In this document: positions 36,567-46,825 of the stretch, piece after piece
Position numbering within the stretch: the stretch's first letter is position 1
How the letters are laid out: each line of letters begins with the position of its first letter
NCBI GenBank assembly: GCA_003149345.1
Contig: QFWI01000008.1
Span: 248,001-312,000, forward strand
DNA: 64,000 bases
DNA from: Vampirovibrio chlorellavorus
Lineage (GTDB): Bacteria > Cyanobacteriota > Vampirovibrionia > Vampirovibrionales > Vampirovibrionaceae
Direction: 5' to 3'
Program-made: the position numbers and the translations under genes
Notes under the pieces: generated by a model
What the model saw: only the letters and a program-made list of their open reading frames with translations
Databases searched by the model: none
Told to the model about the DNA's origin: nothing

Positions 36567-36947
36567 ATGTCCCATCATGCCGCAAAATCCGGGGTCAGTC
36601 TGGCCGAATACGGCCTGATACTGGCCTGTGTGGCGTGCTTGTGCATCGCAGCGCTGCAAAGTCTGGGCTCTCAAATCAGTGGCAACCTCAATTTTATTTC
36701 CAGAGAAATCAGTAAAATCAGCGGCACTTTGGGCGCCACCAGTTCACCCCCGGGGCTCCCCTCCTCTCCAGGGGGTAGTTCGTCTCCCCCAAGCCCCCCG
36801 GCCAACCCTCCCAATTTAGATGTGGGGATCAATGGAACGGGTATGAGCCCCTATCCAAATGAGGGCATTGCCGGTTCAGTGGCTGGTGTCGGCGATAAGA
36901 GTCCTGTAGCAGCAACTAACAGACCCCCTAATCGACCCAAGCCTTAA
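36567..36947 (+). CDS. Flp-like type IVb pilin 3
   Basis: A 126-residue prepilin, MSHHAAKSGVSLAEYGLILA at the start, with the same helix as pilin 2 (ACVACLCIAALQSLGSQISG) and a Pro-rich tail again holding LDVGINGTGMSPYP. GAAGGA lies before the ATG at 36567; a frame from 36474 merely translates the AT tract. It is a recent duplicate of pilin 2. Major versus minor pilin roles cannot be assigned. Confidence 0.82.
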   Translation: MSHHAAKSGVSLAEYGLILACVACLCIAALQSLGSQISGNLNFISREISKISGTLGATSSPPGLPSSPGGSSSPPSPPANPPNLDVGINGTGMSPYPNEGIAGSVAGVGDKSPVAATNRPPNRPKP

Positions 36948-37077
36948 TCTGGTGTATAAAAACCGAACCCGAACGCTTGACCGTTAAGCCCAAGCAAGAC
37001 CTGGCGGAAAGCTCACCCTGATGCATGGGTGGCCACTTAAACTCGGAATCTCGCTGAATTGGCGTCTAGCCTACAGG

Positions 37078-38247
37078 CTAGCCATTCAAAATATTGCGGG
37101 CAATCACGATGCGCTGAATTTCAGAGGTGCCCTCCCCGATTTCGCACAGCTTGGCATCCCGCAAGTACCGCTCCACCGGGAAGTCCTTGGTATAGCCATA
37201 ACCACCATGAATCTGGATAGCCGCGTTGGCCGCCCGGGAAGCCACCTCCGAAGCGTACAACTTGGCCATGCTGGCCTCCTTGGTAAAGGGCAATCCAGCC
37301 AGCTTTAAGCGCCCGGCATTGTACACCAGCAGGCGGGCCGCCTCAATTTCCACGGCCATGTTGGCCAGCATAAACTGAATGGCCTGAAACTCGGCAATGG
37401 CCTTGCCAAACTGCTTACGCTCCTTGGCGTAGCGCAAGGCTTTATCCAGAGCCCCCTGGGCAATGCCTACGGCCAGCGCCCCAATGGAAATGCGTCCATT
37501 GTCCAGGGTTTGCATAAAGTACTTAAACCCCTTGCCCTCTTCGCCCAGCAGGTTTTCCGCCGGAATTTGGGCGTTATCGAATTGCAGCGTCCCCCAGTCG
37601 GAACCTCGCATGCCCAGCTTCTCATCCTTGGCTCCCAGGGAAAAACCCGGGGTGTCCTTCTCAAAGATAAAGGCGCTAATCCCTTTGGTGCCCACCCCTT
37701 TTTCAGTCACAGCGGTGGCAATGAACGTTTGGGCGTAATTAGCGTTGGTAATAAAAATTTTGGTGCCATTCAGCACATACTGATCGCCCTGTTTGACAGC
37801 CGTGGTTTCCGTCCCCCCGGAATCCGACCCGGCGTTGGGTTCCGTCAGGCCATAAGCGCCCAAGCGCTTCCCGGAACACAGATCGGGCAAATACTTTTGC
37901 TTCTGGGCCTCGTTCCCAAACAGGTAAATGGGCATCACGACCAGAGAGGTATGCGCCGCCACGCCCAAAGCTGTGGACGCGCACACTCGGGCCAATTCCT
38001 CAACGGCAATAGCATAACTAAGGTAATCGGCCCCGGCCCCGCCGTACTGTTCCTCCACCGGCAAGCCCAGCAGACCCATTTCAGCCATTTCCTGAAAGGT
38101 TTCCACCGGGAATCGGCAGTTCTTGTCGATTTCTGCGGCACGAGGCTCCACGGTACTGGTGGCATAGTCCCGAACCATCTCGCGAATCATGCGCTGTTGC
38201 TCGGTTAAACCCCATTTGTCCTCACTGACGTCTACGGTAAGGGCCAT
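37078..38247 (-). CDS. Acyl-CoA dehydrogenase (short-chain type)
   Basis: A 389-residue FAD enzyme that forms trans-2-enoyl-CoA. Motifs: [14 protein letters not shown] (substrate/FAD loop near 132), RERKQFGK-like [35 protein letters not shown] and [15 protein letters not shown], where the Glu in GEGTSE is the expected catalytic base. Closest in style to butyryl-CoA dehydrogenases. No electron-transfer flavoprotein genes are adjacent. A CTAGCC-n4-GGCTAG hairpin overlaps the stop codon. CTCC-type complement to AGGAGG precedes the ATG. Confidence 0.95.
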   Translation of the reverse strand: MALTVDVSEDKWGLTEQQRMIREMVRDYATSTVEPRAAEIDKNCRFPVETFQEMAEMGLLGLPVEEQYGGAGADYLSYAIAVEELARVCASTALGVAAHTSLVVMPIYLFGNEAQKQKYLPDLCSGKRLGAYGLTEPNAGSDSGGTETTAVKQGDQYVLNGTKIFITNANYAQTFIATAVTEKGVGTKGISAFIFEKDTPGFSLGAKDEKLGMRGSDWGTLQFDNAQIPAENLLGEEGKGFKYFMQTLDNGRISIGALAVGIAQGALDKALRYAKERKQFGKAIAEFQAIQFMLANMAVEIEAARLLVYNAGRLKLAGLPFTKEASMAKLYASEVASRAANAAIQIHGGYGYTKDFPVERYLRDAKLCEIGEGTSEIQRIVIARNILNG

Positions 38248-38702
38248 GCTGCCTCCTTAATCCTTCACTCCCGCCCAAGCGAAACAGGCGGACGATTCAT
38301 AAAACGGTTCATAAAACGAGTCAAAAATGCTTGCTGTGGTCAGCCCCGCGCTCATTGAGCAAACCCTAAATTGGATGTCCCTCTATTGTACGTCATTCTG
38401 AAGGTCATTTTGAATTCCACAGCCCCCGAATTTCGGCAATTCCAATAAAAAAGACCCCATCCAAACCCGCTTGGCTGGATTCACAGTACCCATCACTCAA
38501 TGCATTGGATGACTTATACTATACGGACTCAACCGCACAATTCAATGCCCCGGGTTTGCGACATGGGTTCGCGACATCGGTTTGCCAAACGTGAACGCCT
38601 TCATTATGCTGAAAGCACACTCCAGAAGGAAAATCGCAACCCCAATAATACCCTCTAAATCACAACCCGTTGATATCCAGTGAATGATGGGACTTCTTGA
38701 TC
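38248..38702. other. Intergenic region between divergent genes
   Basis: A 455-base gap upstream of the dehydrogenase (left) and the MBL hydrolase (right). TATACT at about 38516-38521 and a hairpin-like CCAAACCCGCTTGGCTGG near 38460 are visible; no gene or repeat is supported. Confidence 0.4.
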
Positions 38703-39365
38703 ATGACCCCAAGCACCTCTCCCGCCCCCTTTCTCAAAACCTTTCCGGTTGGCCCCTTACAGTGCAATTGCACCATTCTTGGCGATACGGTCAGTGGAGA
38801 GGCCATTCTGGTGGATCCGGGCGGTAGTCCCGAGCGCATTATGAAAATTTTGAACGAAGCGGGATTGCGCCTCACCCGAATTATCCATACCCACGCCCAC
38901 TTCGATCACTTTCTGGCCGCCGGACAAATCCATGAGCAAACCGGCGCCCCACTTTGCCTTCACCCGGAGGACAAACCCCTGTGGCAAAATCTGGAAATGC
39001 AGTGCAGTCGCTTCAATATTCCCTTTGAGCCAGTCCCCGAACCGCATCACTGGCTGGAGCATCAGGAACCCCTACAAGCGGGCAGCGTGACCGGTCAGGC
39101 CCTGTTCACCCCGGGACACACCCCTGGATCCATGAGTTTCTGGTTTGAGGAAAACAATCTACTGATTGCCGGAGACACCCTGTTTAAGGGGGCCATTGGG
39201 CGAACGGATCTCTGGGGGGGCGATTACCCGACCATTGAGCGTTCCATCCAGTCGCAACTGTACACCTTAAACGAAACCGCCACGGTGATTACCGGCCATG
39301 GCCCTTCCACCGTGCTGGGCGATGAAATGCGCCACAACCCCTACGTGCGGGCCGTTCGCAAATAA
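38703..39365 (+). CDS. Metallo-beta-lactamase-fold hydrolase (glyoxalase II-like)
   Basis: A 220-residue protein with the two-metal motif HTHAHFDH, later TPGHTPGSMSFW, IAGDTLF and a final GHGPST, the full ligand set of the hydroxyacylglutathione hydrolase-like group. Such small members hydrolyse thioesters or act on persulfides. The start at 38703 is an ATG two codons after a TTG at 38697. The gene is alone, followed by a dRS3-like palindrome. Confidence 0.92.
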   Translation: MTPSTSPAPFLKTFPVGPLQCNCTILGDTVSGEAILVDPGGSPERIMKILNEAGLRLTRIIHTHAHFDHFLAAGQIHEQTGAPLCLHPEDKPLWQNLEMQCSRFNIPFEPVPEPHHWLEHQEPLQAGSVTGQALFTPGHTPGSMSFWFEENNLLIAGDTLFKGAIGRTDLWGGDYPTIERSIQSQLYTLNETATVITGHGPSTVLGDEMRHNPYVRAVRK

Positions 39366-39414
39366 CAAGTTCCCCTTCCGCATTTTTCGAGCTGGCGTCA
39401 ATCCTTTAGACTGG

Positions 39415-39434
39415 ATTCCCACTGTCGTGGGAAT
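39415..39434. repeat. dRS3-like palindrome
   Basis: ATTCCC-n8-GGGAAT followed by GACCAA, the same pattern as at 49854. This equals the dRS3/REP-type consensus known from Neisseria and many other bacteria, where such repeats are moved by RAYT transposases. No RAYT gene is in the window. Confidence 0.8.
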
Positions 39435-39479
39435 GACCAATCGCACAGTCGGGGATCATTCCGAAAAAGCAGTCAGCGG

Positions 39480-42400
39480 CTAATTTTGATGAATGGGTAA
39501 TGTCACGATAAACGTGGTGCCCACCCCCACCTGGCTGTGCGCGGTGACCTGACCGTGATGACGATCCACGATTTTTTTGACAATGGCCAGTCCCAACCCG
39601 GAGCCGCCCCCGTACTCCTGCTCTCCGTGCAAACGCTCAAACAGGGTGAAAATACGATCCAGATACTTTTCATCAAAGCCAATCCCGTTATCCTGCACCC
39701 GAATCTCACAGCGATCATCGGTCGTGGCCAGCGCAGAAACCTCTATCTCCGGTGGAACGCCCGGTCGATGAAACTTGAGCGCGTTGCCAATCAGGTTTTG
39801 CAGGACTTGCTGCATTTGCACACCGTCGGCGTCAATAGTTATCATTGGCCCCAACTTGACTGTCCCGGCGTTTTCCCGGATCAGCCCCTCTAAATCGGAA
39901 ACCACCTCTTCGGCCACCTGCCTCAAGTCCACCGGCACAAAGGGCTTTCCCTTTCGACTGATTCGAGACAAGGCCAGCAAATCGTTAATCAGGGCCTGCA
40001 TTTTTGCGCTCGCTCGCTGCATGCGGTTCAGATAGTCCAGACTTTCATCATCCAGCCGATCGGCCAAAGACGTCTTTAAATAGTCCCCAAATAACATAAC
40101 CTTGCGCAACGGGGCCTGTAAATCGTGAGAGGCAACCGTGGCGAACTGCTCTAGCTCCTTGTTACTGAATTCCAGGCGGGCGGCGTAATTTTTCAGGGCC
40201 TGCTCGCTCAGTTTGAGTTCCCGGGTCAATCGATCCCGCAGGGCTTCACTGCGAACCGCCAGAATCAGGTTGGCGCAAGCCGCCAGGTACGGAGCCAGGG
40301 TATCAGCCAGATCCGCCGAATAACCCTGCGGACGGTTGGCCAGACCCACCAAGCCAATCAACTGCTCTCCCTTGAAGATGGGAAGGCCCATAAAGGCATT
40401 GAGCGGGGGATGGCCGGTCGGTAAGCCACCCCGCCGCAGGTCATGGGCTGGATCATTGGAAATCACAGCTTGCCCTGTGACCATGACCGCGCCAAACAGC
40501 GTTTTGAGATTATGGAATTCCATGCCATTTTCCAGACTTTGCTGATAGAGACGATTGGTCTCCTCATTCCAGGAAATATCGGTCAAAAAGTCGGTTTTAA
40601 GGTAAGGCTGCCCTTCAGAATCGGTAAAAACCTCTCCGATAAACCCGTATTCACTGTTGGTGTGCTCCAGCAAGCGGTTCAGCAAGTTTTTAAACACCTG
40701 CCGGTTATCCTGCGTCCCAATAAACTGGTTTTGCGCGTCACTGATGATGTGTATCAGGTTATAACTTTTTTCCAGCTCCTCAAGGACTTTCTGCTCCTGC
40801 TGGTGCAAGTCCAGCTGATAAAACACCAGCCCCATATAATTGGCCACATCCTGGAGTGCTATCAGATCATCGTCTGACCAGAAATTGGAGAGGGAGCAAT
40901 GTTGGATGTTCAAAGCGCCGTAGACCTTGCCCAAATAACGCACTGGCAAGCGAAAGTAGGATCGAATGTGATACCGCTCCTGCAAAAGGAATTTCAACTC
41001 GGACAAGGCTGGGTCGGCCTGTTCCGCGGGCACGGAGGCTTCGTTTAAACACTGGGCCATCACGTCCAAGAATTCTTCAACAGACGTAATGGCCGTGGGG
41101 AAGGCTTTCAGGCAGTCAGCGAGATACAGCGTCGTCAATTCCGCTAATGCCGGTGAAAAATCGGAAACCATGAATGGCAAAATCCCCTCAGACGTTCGAT
41201 ACTGATAGGATATCTCCATCGAGGTGCCAACACCCTCGGGGTGAGGCTTATAGTAAACCATCAGAGCCCGGTCGGCTTGCATTTGCTGGCCAACCAGACG
41301 AATGGCCTGATCAATGACCCAGTGTATGTCTCGGGCCTGGGAAGCCAACTCCAGAATGTTTCGGTTCAGCCGTTCCCGCTCCAGATTTTTTTGCAAATCG
41401 CGCTGGGCCTGCTTTTGCTGGGAAATATCCATAATCAGCACCACTGAGGAATGGGTATCCCCATCCCCCAATGTGGCGACGGTGACAAGGGCATCCATAC
41501 GGCTACCGTCTTTACGGAAATATTGCTTCTCGAATGCCCGGTATATGCCGGTTTTCTTTAATTGTGTCACCATATCATGGCTGAAATCCATGTACTCTGG
41601 TGGCGTAATGCTCCACATATTCAGGCCCTTGGCGAGATCATCCCGATTAAAACCGGTCATTTGCTCAAAGGCCTGGTTAAAATCCAGAATCTGGCCATCC
41701 ATTTGGGTGTATAAAATCCCAATCAAATTGGCGTCCATAATCCGCTGCATGCGTAAGCTGGATTGACGCTCCTCGGTGGCGTCAATGGCCAGTGTAATGT
41801 AGCCCATAAACTGACCATCCGGCTGAAAGCGAGGAACAACGTTGTTTCGGAGGAAACGAACGGCGCCATCCGGTCGAACCGCCCGATATTCAAACGTAAA
41901 GGACTGCTGCCTGGGGATGGCGGCGTTGTAAAATTCCTTCACAGTTGGCAGTTCTGAAGGATGAACAAAGCGCATCCAACCTTTCTCAACCAGCTCCTGA
42001 GAAGATTCGTTGGCGAACTCCTGACAAGTCCGGTTGTAGTAAAAAGCCTCTCCATGCGTGTCGGTCAGAACAATAAAAGCGGGGGTGGCGTCCGCAAGAA
42101 TCTGAAAGCGGGCCTCACTCTCGATAATCTGCTGACTCGCTTCCCTTAATTCGGTGATATCTGAAACCAAACCCACCACGCGCGGCAGGCCCCCATCCCG
42201 TCTGGGTATCACGCTGGCCCGGACATACAACAAACGATAGGAGCCGTTTGCATGCCGCATACGCATTTCAAATTCATACAACTTTTGTTCAGTGAGGCTA
42301 ACCTGAACAAAAGAGCGTAAAAACGGCACGTCATCCGGGTGATACAACAACGCCACATCCTCAAGGCGTAAGGCGTTTTGTTGCTTTTCCAAACCCAGCA

Positions 42401-43130
42401 TGTCGTAGAGGCGATCATTCCAGTAGACTTCGTTGGTTCTCAAATCCCATTCCCAAATCCCGTCTCGGCTGGCCGCCATCATCAGCCGCATCCGATTATC
42501 CACCTCCAGGACCTCGGTGGCCAGGGTTTTTCGTTCAATCAAAATGCCCAATAAATTGCCGAGGGTCTGCAAAAAGGTCAAATCCGCATGATCAAACACC
42601 CGCGCTTCGTGGCTCGCCACTTCCAGAACACCAAACCCCTTGCCTGCCCCGGCAATCCGAACCGCGACGCCACAGACAAAGCCTTGATAGTCGGGCTGAC
42701 TGAAATCGGCCTGTTCAGCGTCCAGAGAGGAGGGACAAATAACCACCGAGGCCTGATCGCTGGACATGGCGTAACTGGCCCACTGTCCGAAACCCGAGGG
42801 GAGTAGTTCATCCACAGCATAGTGGTTCCACCCCTGAGCGGCTCGCAATACCCAACCCTGGTCATCGGCCAACTCCAGTAAGCGGGCACAGGGCAGGCTC
42901 AAGGCCCAACACACATCTTGTGTTACCTGCTCAAACAACGCGGCCAGTGGTAAGGCTTTGGTCGCTTCACCACTCAAACGGTTGTAAACCGATTGAAATC
43001 GCCCCTGCGCTTCCAGCTGGCGTCGGAGCGCGGAAACGTCCTCTCCCGGGCAAACGGCAACATCAGGCCCCACTGGGGTGCCAGCTGACTCTGAGTAAAA
43101 TTCAAATCCCGAATCTGATTGATCGTGCAT
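39480..43130 (-). CDS. Multi-domain PAS/GAF sensor histidine kinase
   Basis: A 1216-residue kinase with no membrane helix, so cytoplasmic. Order: GAF (about 60-200), PAS (215-335), PAS (340-455), PAS (460-575), GAF (590-765), GAF (790-960), HisKA with the phospho-accepting His1002 in VASHDLQAPLRK, then HATPase with the N box LQNLIGNALKFH, G1 DNGIGFDEKY and G2 GSGLGLAIVKK. GAF domains may bind small ligands or cyclic nucleotides; PAS may bind haem, flavin or nothing; no conserved chromophore Cys was identified. No receiver-domain partner is encoded nearby, so it is an orphan kinase. Confidence 0.93.
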   Translation of the reverse strand: MHDQSDSGFEFYSESAGTPVGPDVAVCPGEDVSALRRQLEAQGRFQSVYNRLSGEATKALPLAALFEQVTQDVCWALSLPCARLLELADDQGWVLRAAQGWNHYAVDELLPSGFGQWASYAMSSDQASVVICPSSLDAEQADFSQPDYQGFVCGVAVRIAGAGKGFGVLEVASHEARVFDHADLTFLQTLGNLLGILIERKTLATEVLEVDNRMRLMMAASRDGIWEWDLRTNEVYWNDRLYDMLGLEKQQNALRLEDVALLYHPDDVPFLRSFVQVSLTEQKLYEFEMRMRHANGSYRLLYVRASVIPRRDGGLPRVVGLVSDITELREASQQIIESEARFQILADATPAFIVLTDTHGEAFYYNRTCQEFANESSQELVEKGWMRFVHPSELPTVKEFYNAAIPRQQSFTFEYRAVRPDGAVRFLRNNVVPRFQPDGQFMGYITLAIDATEERQSSLRMQRIMDANLIGILYTQMDGQILDFNQAFEQMTGFNRDDLAKGLNMWSITPPEYMDFSHDMVTQLKKTGIYRAFEKQYFRKDGSRMDALVTVATLGDGDTHSSVVLIMDISQQKQAQRDLQKNLERERLNRNILELASQARDIHWVIDQAIRLVGQQMQADRALMVYYKPHPEGVGTSMEISYQYRTSEGILPFMVSDFSPALAELTTLYLADCLKAFPTAITSVEEFLDVMAQCLNEASVPAEQADPALSELKFLLQERYHIRSYFRLPVRYLGKVYGALNIQHCSLSNFWSDDDLIALQDVANYMGLVFYQLDLHQQEQKVLEELEKSYNLIHIISDAQNQFIGTQDNRQVFKNLLNRLLEHTNSEYGFIGEVFTDSEGQPYLKTDFLTDISWNEETNRLYQQSLENGMEFHNLKTLFGAVMVTGQAVISNDPAHDLRRGGLPTGHPPLNAFMGLPIFKGEQLIGLVGLANRPQGYSADLADTLAPYLAACANLILAVRSEALRDRLTRELKLSEQALKNYAARLEFSNKELEQFATVASHDLQAPLRKVMLFGDYLKTSLADRLDDESLDYLNRMQRASAKMQALINDLLALSRISRKGKPFVPVDLRQVAEEVVSDLEGLIRENAGTVKLGPMITIDADGVQMQQVLQNLIGNALKFHRPGVPPEIEVSALATTDDRCEIRVQDNGIGFDEKYLDRIFTLFERLHGEQEYGGGSGLGLAIVKKIVDRHHGQVTAHSQVGVGTTFIVTLPIHQN

Positions 43131-43332
43131 GGCTTAGATACAAATGGCCTAAAAACAGCCAAAGCCTTATGCTGAAAGACAAAACAGTCGCTATGACAGT
43201 ATGCGCTAGTTAAGCATAAAGACACTAGCATCTAAATTAGCCAATTCTCTTAAAATACCAACAGGGTCAGTTTTTTTAAATTACCCTGAAGTCCCTGGAG
43301 TTCTTATTCAGCGCTGGTATGAGTAAAGCAGA

Positions 43333-44208
43333 ATGCATCTGTCACGCACTAACACTTCTGGTAACGCTCCCTCCCCCTCGATACTAATCAGCGGGGCCAG
43401 CAGCGGCATTGGCCTGAGCTGCGCCGCTTTTCTGGCCCGAAAAGGGTACCGGGTCTTTGCGGGTTACCGTAACCCGGCAGACGCCGAAGCGCTGAGGGCC
43501 AATCATCCCGGCATCGTCCCGGTGCCTCTAGAGCTAGACAGCCAAAGCAGCATTCAAAACGCGCTTGATCTCATCACGGGGCAATTAAAGGGGGCTGGCC
43601 TGGCCGGACTCGTGAACAATGCGGGTGTGGTTATCAGTGGCCCACTGGAATTTGTGTCACTGCCGGATTGGCGACACCAGATGGAAGTGAATCTGATCGG
43701 CCCAGTGGCCTTGACCCAGCACTGTTTACCGTTACTTCGCCAAAGCCAGGGGCGGATCATCAACATTGGCTCAGTGGCCGGCATCATGGCCCTGCCATTC
43801 CTCTCACCCTATTGTGTGTCCAAGTCCGGGCTAGCGGTCATTTGCGACGCGCTTCGGCTGGAACTCAGACCCTGGGGAATTCAGGTGGCCCTGATTGAGC
43901 CCGGTAATATCAAGACCCCCATCTGGGAAAAATCCTTGAGTGCGGCCAAAACGGCAGAAGAACATTACCCACACCATTACAGCGATTTATACGGGCAAGT
44001 GATGAAAAAGGTGAAAAACGCCTCCCAAAAAGCCGCTGCCCAAAGCATGGAGGCCGAAGTGGTAGCCAAGGCGGTCTATCATGCCCTTAGCGCCCCTCGG
44101 GCCAAAACACGATACCCTCTGGGTGTTTCGGTACAGCTGCGCCGATTGCTGGCCAGGTGCCCCGACCCTCTGCGTGATTGGCTCATCGCCTGGCAATTAT
44201 CGCTTTAA
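43333..44208 (+). CDS. Short-chain dehydrogenase/reductase
   Basis: A 291-residue classical SDR. The cofactor motif is SGASSGIG near 20, VNNAG near 94, the catalytic Ser in NIGSVAG and Tyr-Lys in YCVSKSG. The C-terminal tail (RLLARCPDPLRDWLI) resembles the retinol/11-beta-hydroxysteroid dehydrogenase-like group. NAD(P) use is inferred. The substrate is unknown. The ribosome site is weak. Confidence 0.9.
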   Translation: MHLSRTNTSGNAPSPSILISGASSGIGLSCAAFLARKGYRVFAGYRNPADAEALRANHPGIVPVPLELDSQSSIQNALDLITGQLKGAGLAGLVNNAGVVISGPLEFVSLPDWRHQMEVNLIGPVALTQHCLPLLRQSQGRIINIGSVAGIMALPFLSPYCVSKSGLAVICDALRLELRPWGIQVALIEPGNIKTPIWEKSLSAAKTAEEHYPHHYSDLYGQVMKKVKNASQKAAAQSMEAEVVAKAVYHALSAPRAKTRYPLGVSVQLRRLLARCPDPLRDWLIAWQLSL

Positions 44209-44247
44209 GCAAGCGACTGTCTGTTGTAAACGCAACGCCACCTGAAC

Positions 44248-44769
44248 TTACAGCTTGTGAGGAGTGAAAAAGCGATTCAGAATGGGGATTAGCCGATCGG
44301 GGAAACGCTCGTCATCGTGTGGGGCAACCACAATGCGGGAGCAAAACTGCGGGGAACTCAACCGATTCAGGGTGCCACAGCGGGCCAACTCGGGTACCAG
44401 AATGTTTTGCACGGCCACCACATTCACCCGACGGCCCAAAGCGTAACCCACCTCAAAGGCGGTCAAAGGGTCAAATTCCTCGCCATAGTAGATGGCAATC
44501 ATCAGGTTGGCCCGATTAATGGCATCCAGGCACGCTTCGGTGTACAAAATATCCAGATCTTCTTCGGTGTTACCGGTCAAAGAAAGATCAGCCGCCGGCT
44601 GCCAATGCTCCAGAGCCCCGTTTTCAGCCAACTCGGGCCGTATTTCCTCCGGCATAAACAGAGGATAGTTGTAGGAACGCACCAGCTTAGCCACCCGCTG
44701 GTTGAAGGCGCGTTGCTCCGGGGTGTCAAACGGGGCGGCAAGGTAAACCAATTCAGTGGAACTTAACAT
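44248..44769 (-). CDS. Nucleoside 2-deoxyribosyltransferase-like protein
   Basis: A 173-residue protein: LVYLAAPFDTPEQRAFNQRV at the start and FDPLTAFEVGYALGRR, where the Glu after Phe corresponds to the nucleophile of nucleoside 2-deoxyribosyltransferases. These enzymes or relatives exchange bases on deoxynucleosides or hydrolyse them. Start ATG at 44769 has no Shine-Dalgarno; TAGACT lies 7 bases upstream, so a leaderless message is possible. Confidence 0.78.
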   Translation of the reverse strand: MLSSTELVYLAAPFDTPEQRAFNQRVAKLVRSYNYPLFMPEEIRPELAENGALEHWQPAADLSLTGNTEEDLDILYTEACLDAINRANLMIAIYYGEEFDPLTAFEVGYALGRRVNVVAVQNILVPELARCGTLNRLSSPQFCSRIVVAPHDDERFPDRLIPILNRFFTPHKL

Positions 44770-45089
44770 AGCGATTAGTCTAGCGGAAAGCCGGCCCCTT
44801 GAAAATGCGCTGGGTCATTTCACAGCCAACCCCGAAATCTGAAACAATCGAAAATTCAAAATCGGAATCAGGCAATTCTCAATATTTGATTGTTTTTATT
44901 AAAAAGTAGGCTGTACTTGGGTAGGAATAACGTGTGTGAGAGCAATACGAACCATTGCGTGGAATCTAAACATTCGCCTGAATGCGTTGGTGGGCTGCGA
45001 ACGCACGGTTAAGCCAAACCCCAAGACCATTTCATTGAAGTCATTAAGGTACATTACGTGTGTGTGACGGCGTGGGAGGATGTGGACTG
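44770..45089. other. Intergenic region
   Basis: A 320-base gap. ACGTGTGTGA occurs twice, near 44930 and 45056, in the same orientation. No gene is supported. A minus-strand frame here is a shadow. Confidence 0.4.
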
Positions 45090-45290
45090 ATGCAACAACA
45101 AACAAGAGGACGGCAAGCTCAAACTTCTGGAAACCCTTACTTGCAAGTGGTGGCCAAAGCGCCGCCAAGGCCGAAGCAATCACTTTCGTATGCTTCATTC
45201 GCCATTAATTACCGCAACCGTTCCACACCGGCCATCTTGCACGATCTGGTGCAGATGGTGGGCTATCAGGCCAAGTCCCTGCTGAAATAA
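45090..45290 (+). CDS. Small basic protein, unknown
   Basis: A 66-residue protein (MQQQTRGRQAQTSGNPYLQV) with a Pro/Lys-rich centre and a helical C-terminus (ILHDLVQMVGYQAKSLLK). GGAGG lies about 10 bases before the ATG at 45090, and the downstream gap carries a hairpin. No family is recognised. Its place just before the threonine genes may be chance. Confidence 0.55.
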   Translation: MQQQTRGRQAQTSGNPYLQVVAKAPPRPKQSLSYASFAINYRNRSTPAILHDLVQMVGYQAKSLLK

Positions 45291-45361
45291 AGCAGGCTAA
45301 AGGCGACTCGGGATCGGCCATTGGGGATAGTCTGTGGGGTAAGGTGTCAGGTTTCAAACGT

Positions 45362-45392
45362 TAAGGGCTGTGCTGACCAAGCACGGCCCTTA
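45362..45392 (+). terminator. Strong hairpin before hom
   Basis: TAAGGGCTGTGCT pairs with AGCACGGCCCTTA around a 5-base loop (one G-U pair). There is no direct T tract, so it may be a terminator for the small gene, a pause site or a leader element for hom. Confidence 0.6.
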
Positions 45393-45493
45393 TGCTAGGA
45401 TGTTGGCGTTTTCGTTTTACTATTCGCGCTTTTTTATACTTCGCGCTTTGCCGTCCCATCTTGCTATCAATCGTGTACCCAAAGGAGTTTTCC

Positions 45494-46825
45494 ATGTCCC
45501 CCTCGTCCAGCCAAACCGTGCAGAGTGCTTGCGGCATGTCTCTCTCATCCGACGTCTCACCCAAAGTGGTGATTGGCATGATTGGCCTGGGTACCGTGGG
45601 CTCCGGCGTGTTCAAAATTTTCAGGGATCAACCCGAGATCTTTTTCCAGAAGATTGCGGTGAAAGACGCCAGCAAGACCCGCAACATCGACGATCTGGAT
45701 GTGGAACTGCTGTCCCAAGACCCCTATGCGGTGGTCAATGATTCGGAAACGCAAGTGATTGTGGAACTGATGGGCGGGGCGGAGCTGGCCAAGGATCTGG
45801 TGGAAGCCGCCATCAAAAATGGCAAGCACGTGGTCACCGCCAACAAAGAGCTGATTGCCAAGCACGGCCCGGAATTGTTTGAACTGGCCCGCCAGCACAA
45901 CGTGCGCATTTTATTTGAAGGGGCCGTGGCCGGGGGCATTCCCATCATCATGCCGCTCAAGCTCTCGCTGGGAGCCAACCGCATCCAGGAAATCGCCGGT
46001 ATTTTAAACGGCACCACCAACTACATCCTGACCAAAATGACTCAGGAAGGCTGGAGCTTTGAACAGGCCCTGCAAGAAGCCCAAGCCAAAGGTTTTGCCG
46101 AAGCTGACCCCACCAATGACGTGGAAGGCTTTGATGTGGGCTATAAAATCTCGGTGTTATCACTGATTGCCTTCAAGCAAGTGGTAGATCCCCTGGCCAT
46201 CCACCGGGAAGGCATAACCCACATTACTGCCGAAGACATTGAAAACGCCCGGGAGCTGGGCTATGTCATCAAGCTGATTGGCCTGGCAAAGATGGCCGAC
46301 GATGGCCGCCTGGACATTCGGGTGCATCCCATGCTCATTCCCAACCACCACCCGCTGTCTAACGTGCAAAATGAGTTCAACGCCATCTTCGTGAAAGGGG
46401 ATGCCGTGGGTGATGTGATGTTCTACGGTCGGGGCGCCGGTGAAATGCCTACCGCCAGCGCCGTGGCCGCCGATATTCTGGCCATTGCCACCGGCCTGCT
46501 GAAAGGCAACGAACCGATCCCCTCAATGATTATCGATCCGGCCATTCCGGCCCGACTGCAACCCGTGGGGGAAACGGTGAACAAGTACTATCTGCGCCTG
46601 AACACCAAGGACAAGCCCAAAGTCATCGGGCATTTGGGCAACGCTTGCGGCGACGCCGGGGTTTCCCTGGAATCGGTTATGCAAAAGGGCATCAATCCCG
46701 ACGGAACAGCATCCATTGTGCTGCTCACCCAGGCCGTGCGGGAAGATCAGATGAACCGGGCCCTCTCAGCTATTCGGGAGCAGGAAAGCACCAGTGAAAT
46801 CGGCTGCCTGTTGAGGGTTCTGTAA
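45494..46825 (+). CDS. hom: Homoserine dehydrogenase
   Basis: A 443-residue enzyme reducing aspartate semialdehyde to homoserine. The NAD(P) motif IGMIGLGTVGSGVF is near 25, NKELIAKHG and the catalytic core (GILNGTTNYILTKM, EADPTNDVEGFD) follow, and a C-terminal ACT domain (about 360-440, VIGHLGNACGDAGVSLESVM) gives likely feedback control by threonine. The start at 45494 follows AAGGAG; the longer frame from 45392 lacks support. Its stop overlaps the thrC ATG by one base (TAATG), so the two are coupled. Confidence 0.97.
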   Translation: MSPSSSQTVQSACGMSLSSDVSPKVVIGMIGLGTVGSGVFKIFRDQPEIFFQKIAVKDASKTRNIDDLDVELLSQDPYAVVNDSETQVIVELMGGAELAKDLVEAAIKNGKHVVTANKELIAKHGPELFELARQHNVRILFEGAVAGGIPIIMPLKLSLGANRIQEIAGILNGTTNYILTKMTQEGWSFEQALQEAQAKGFAEADPTNDVEGFDVGYKISVLSLIAFKQVVDPLAIHREGITHITAEDIENARELGYVIKLIGLAKMADDGRLDIRVHPMLIPNHHPLSNVQNEFNAIFVKGDAVGDVMFYGRGAGEMPTASAVAADILAIATGLLKGNEPIPSMIIDPAIPARLQPVGETVNKYYLRLNTKDKPKVIGHLGNACGDAGVSLESVMQKGINPDGTASIVLLTQAVREDQMNRALSAIREQESTSEIGCLLRVL

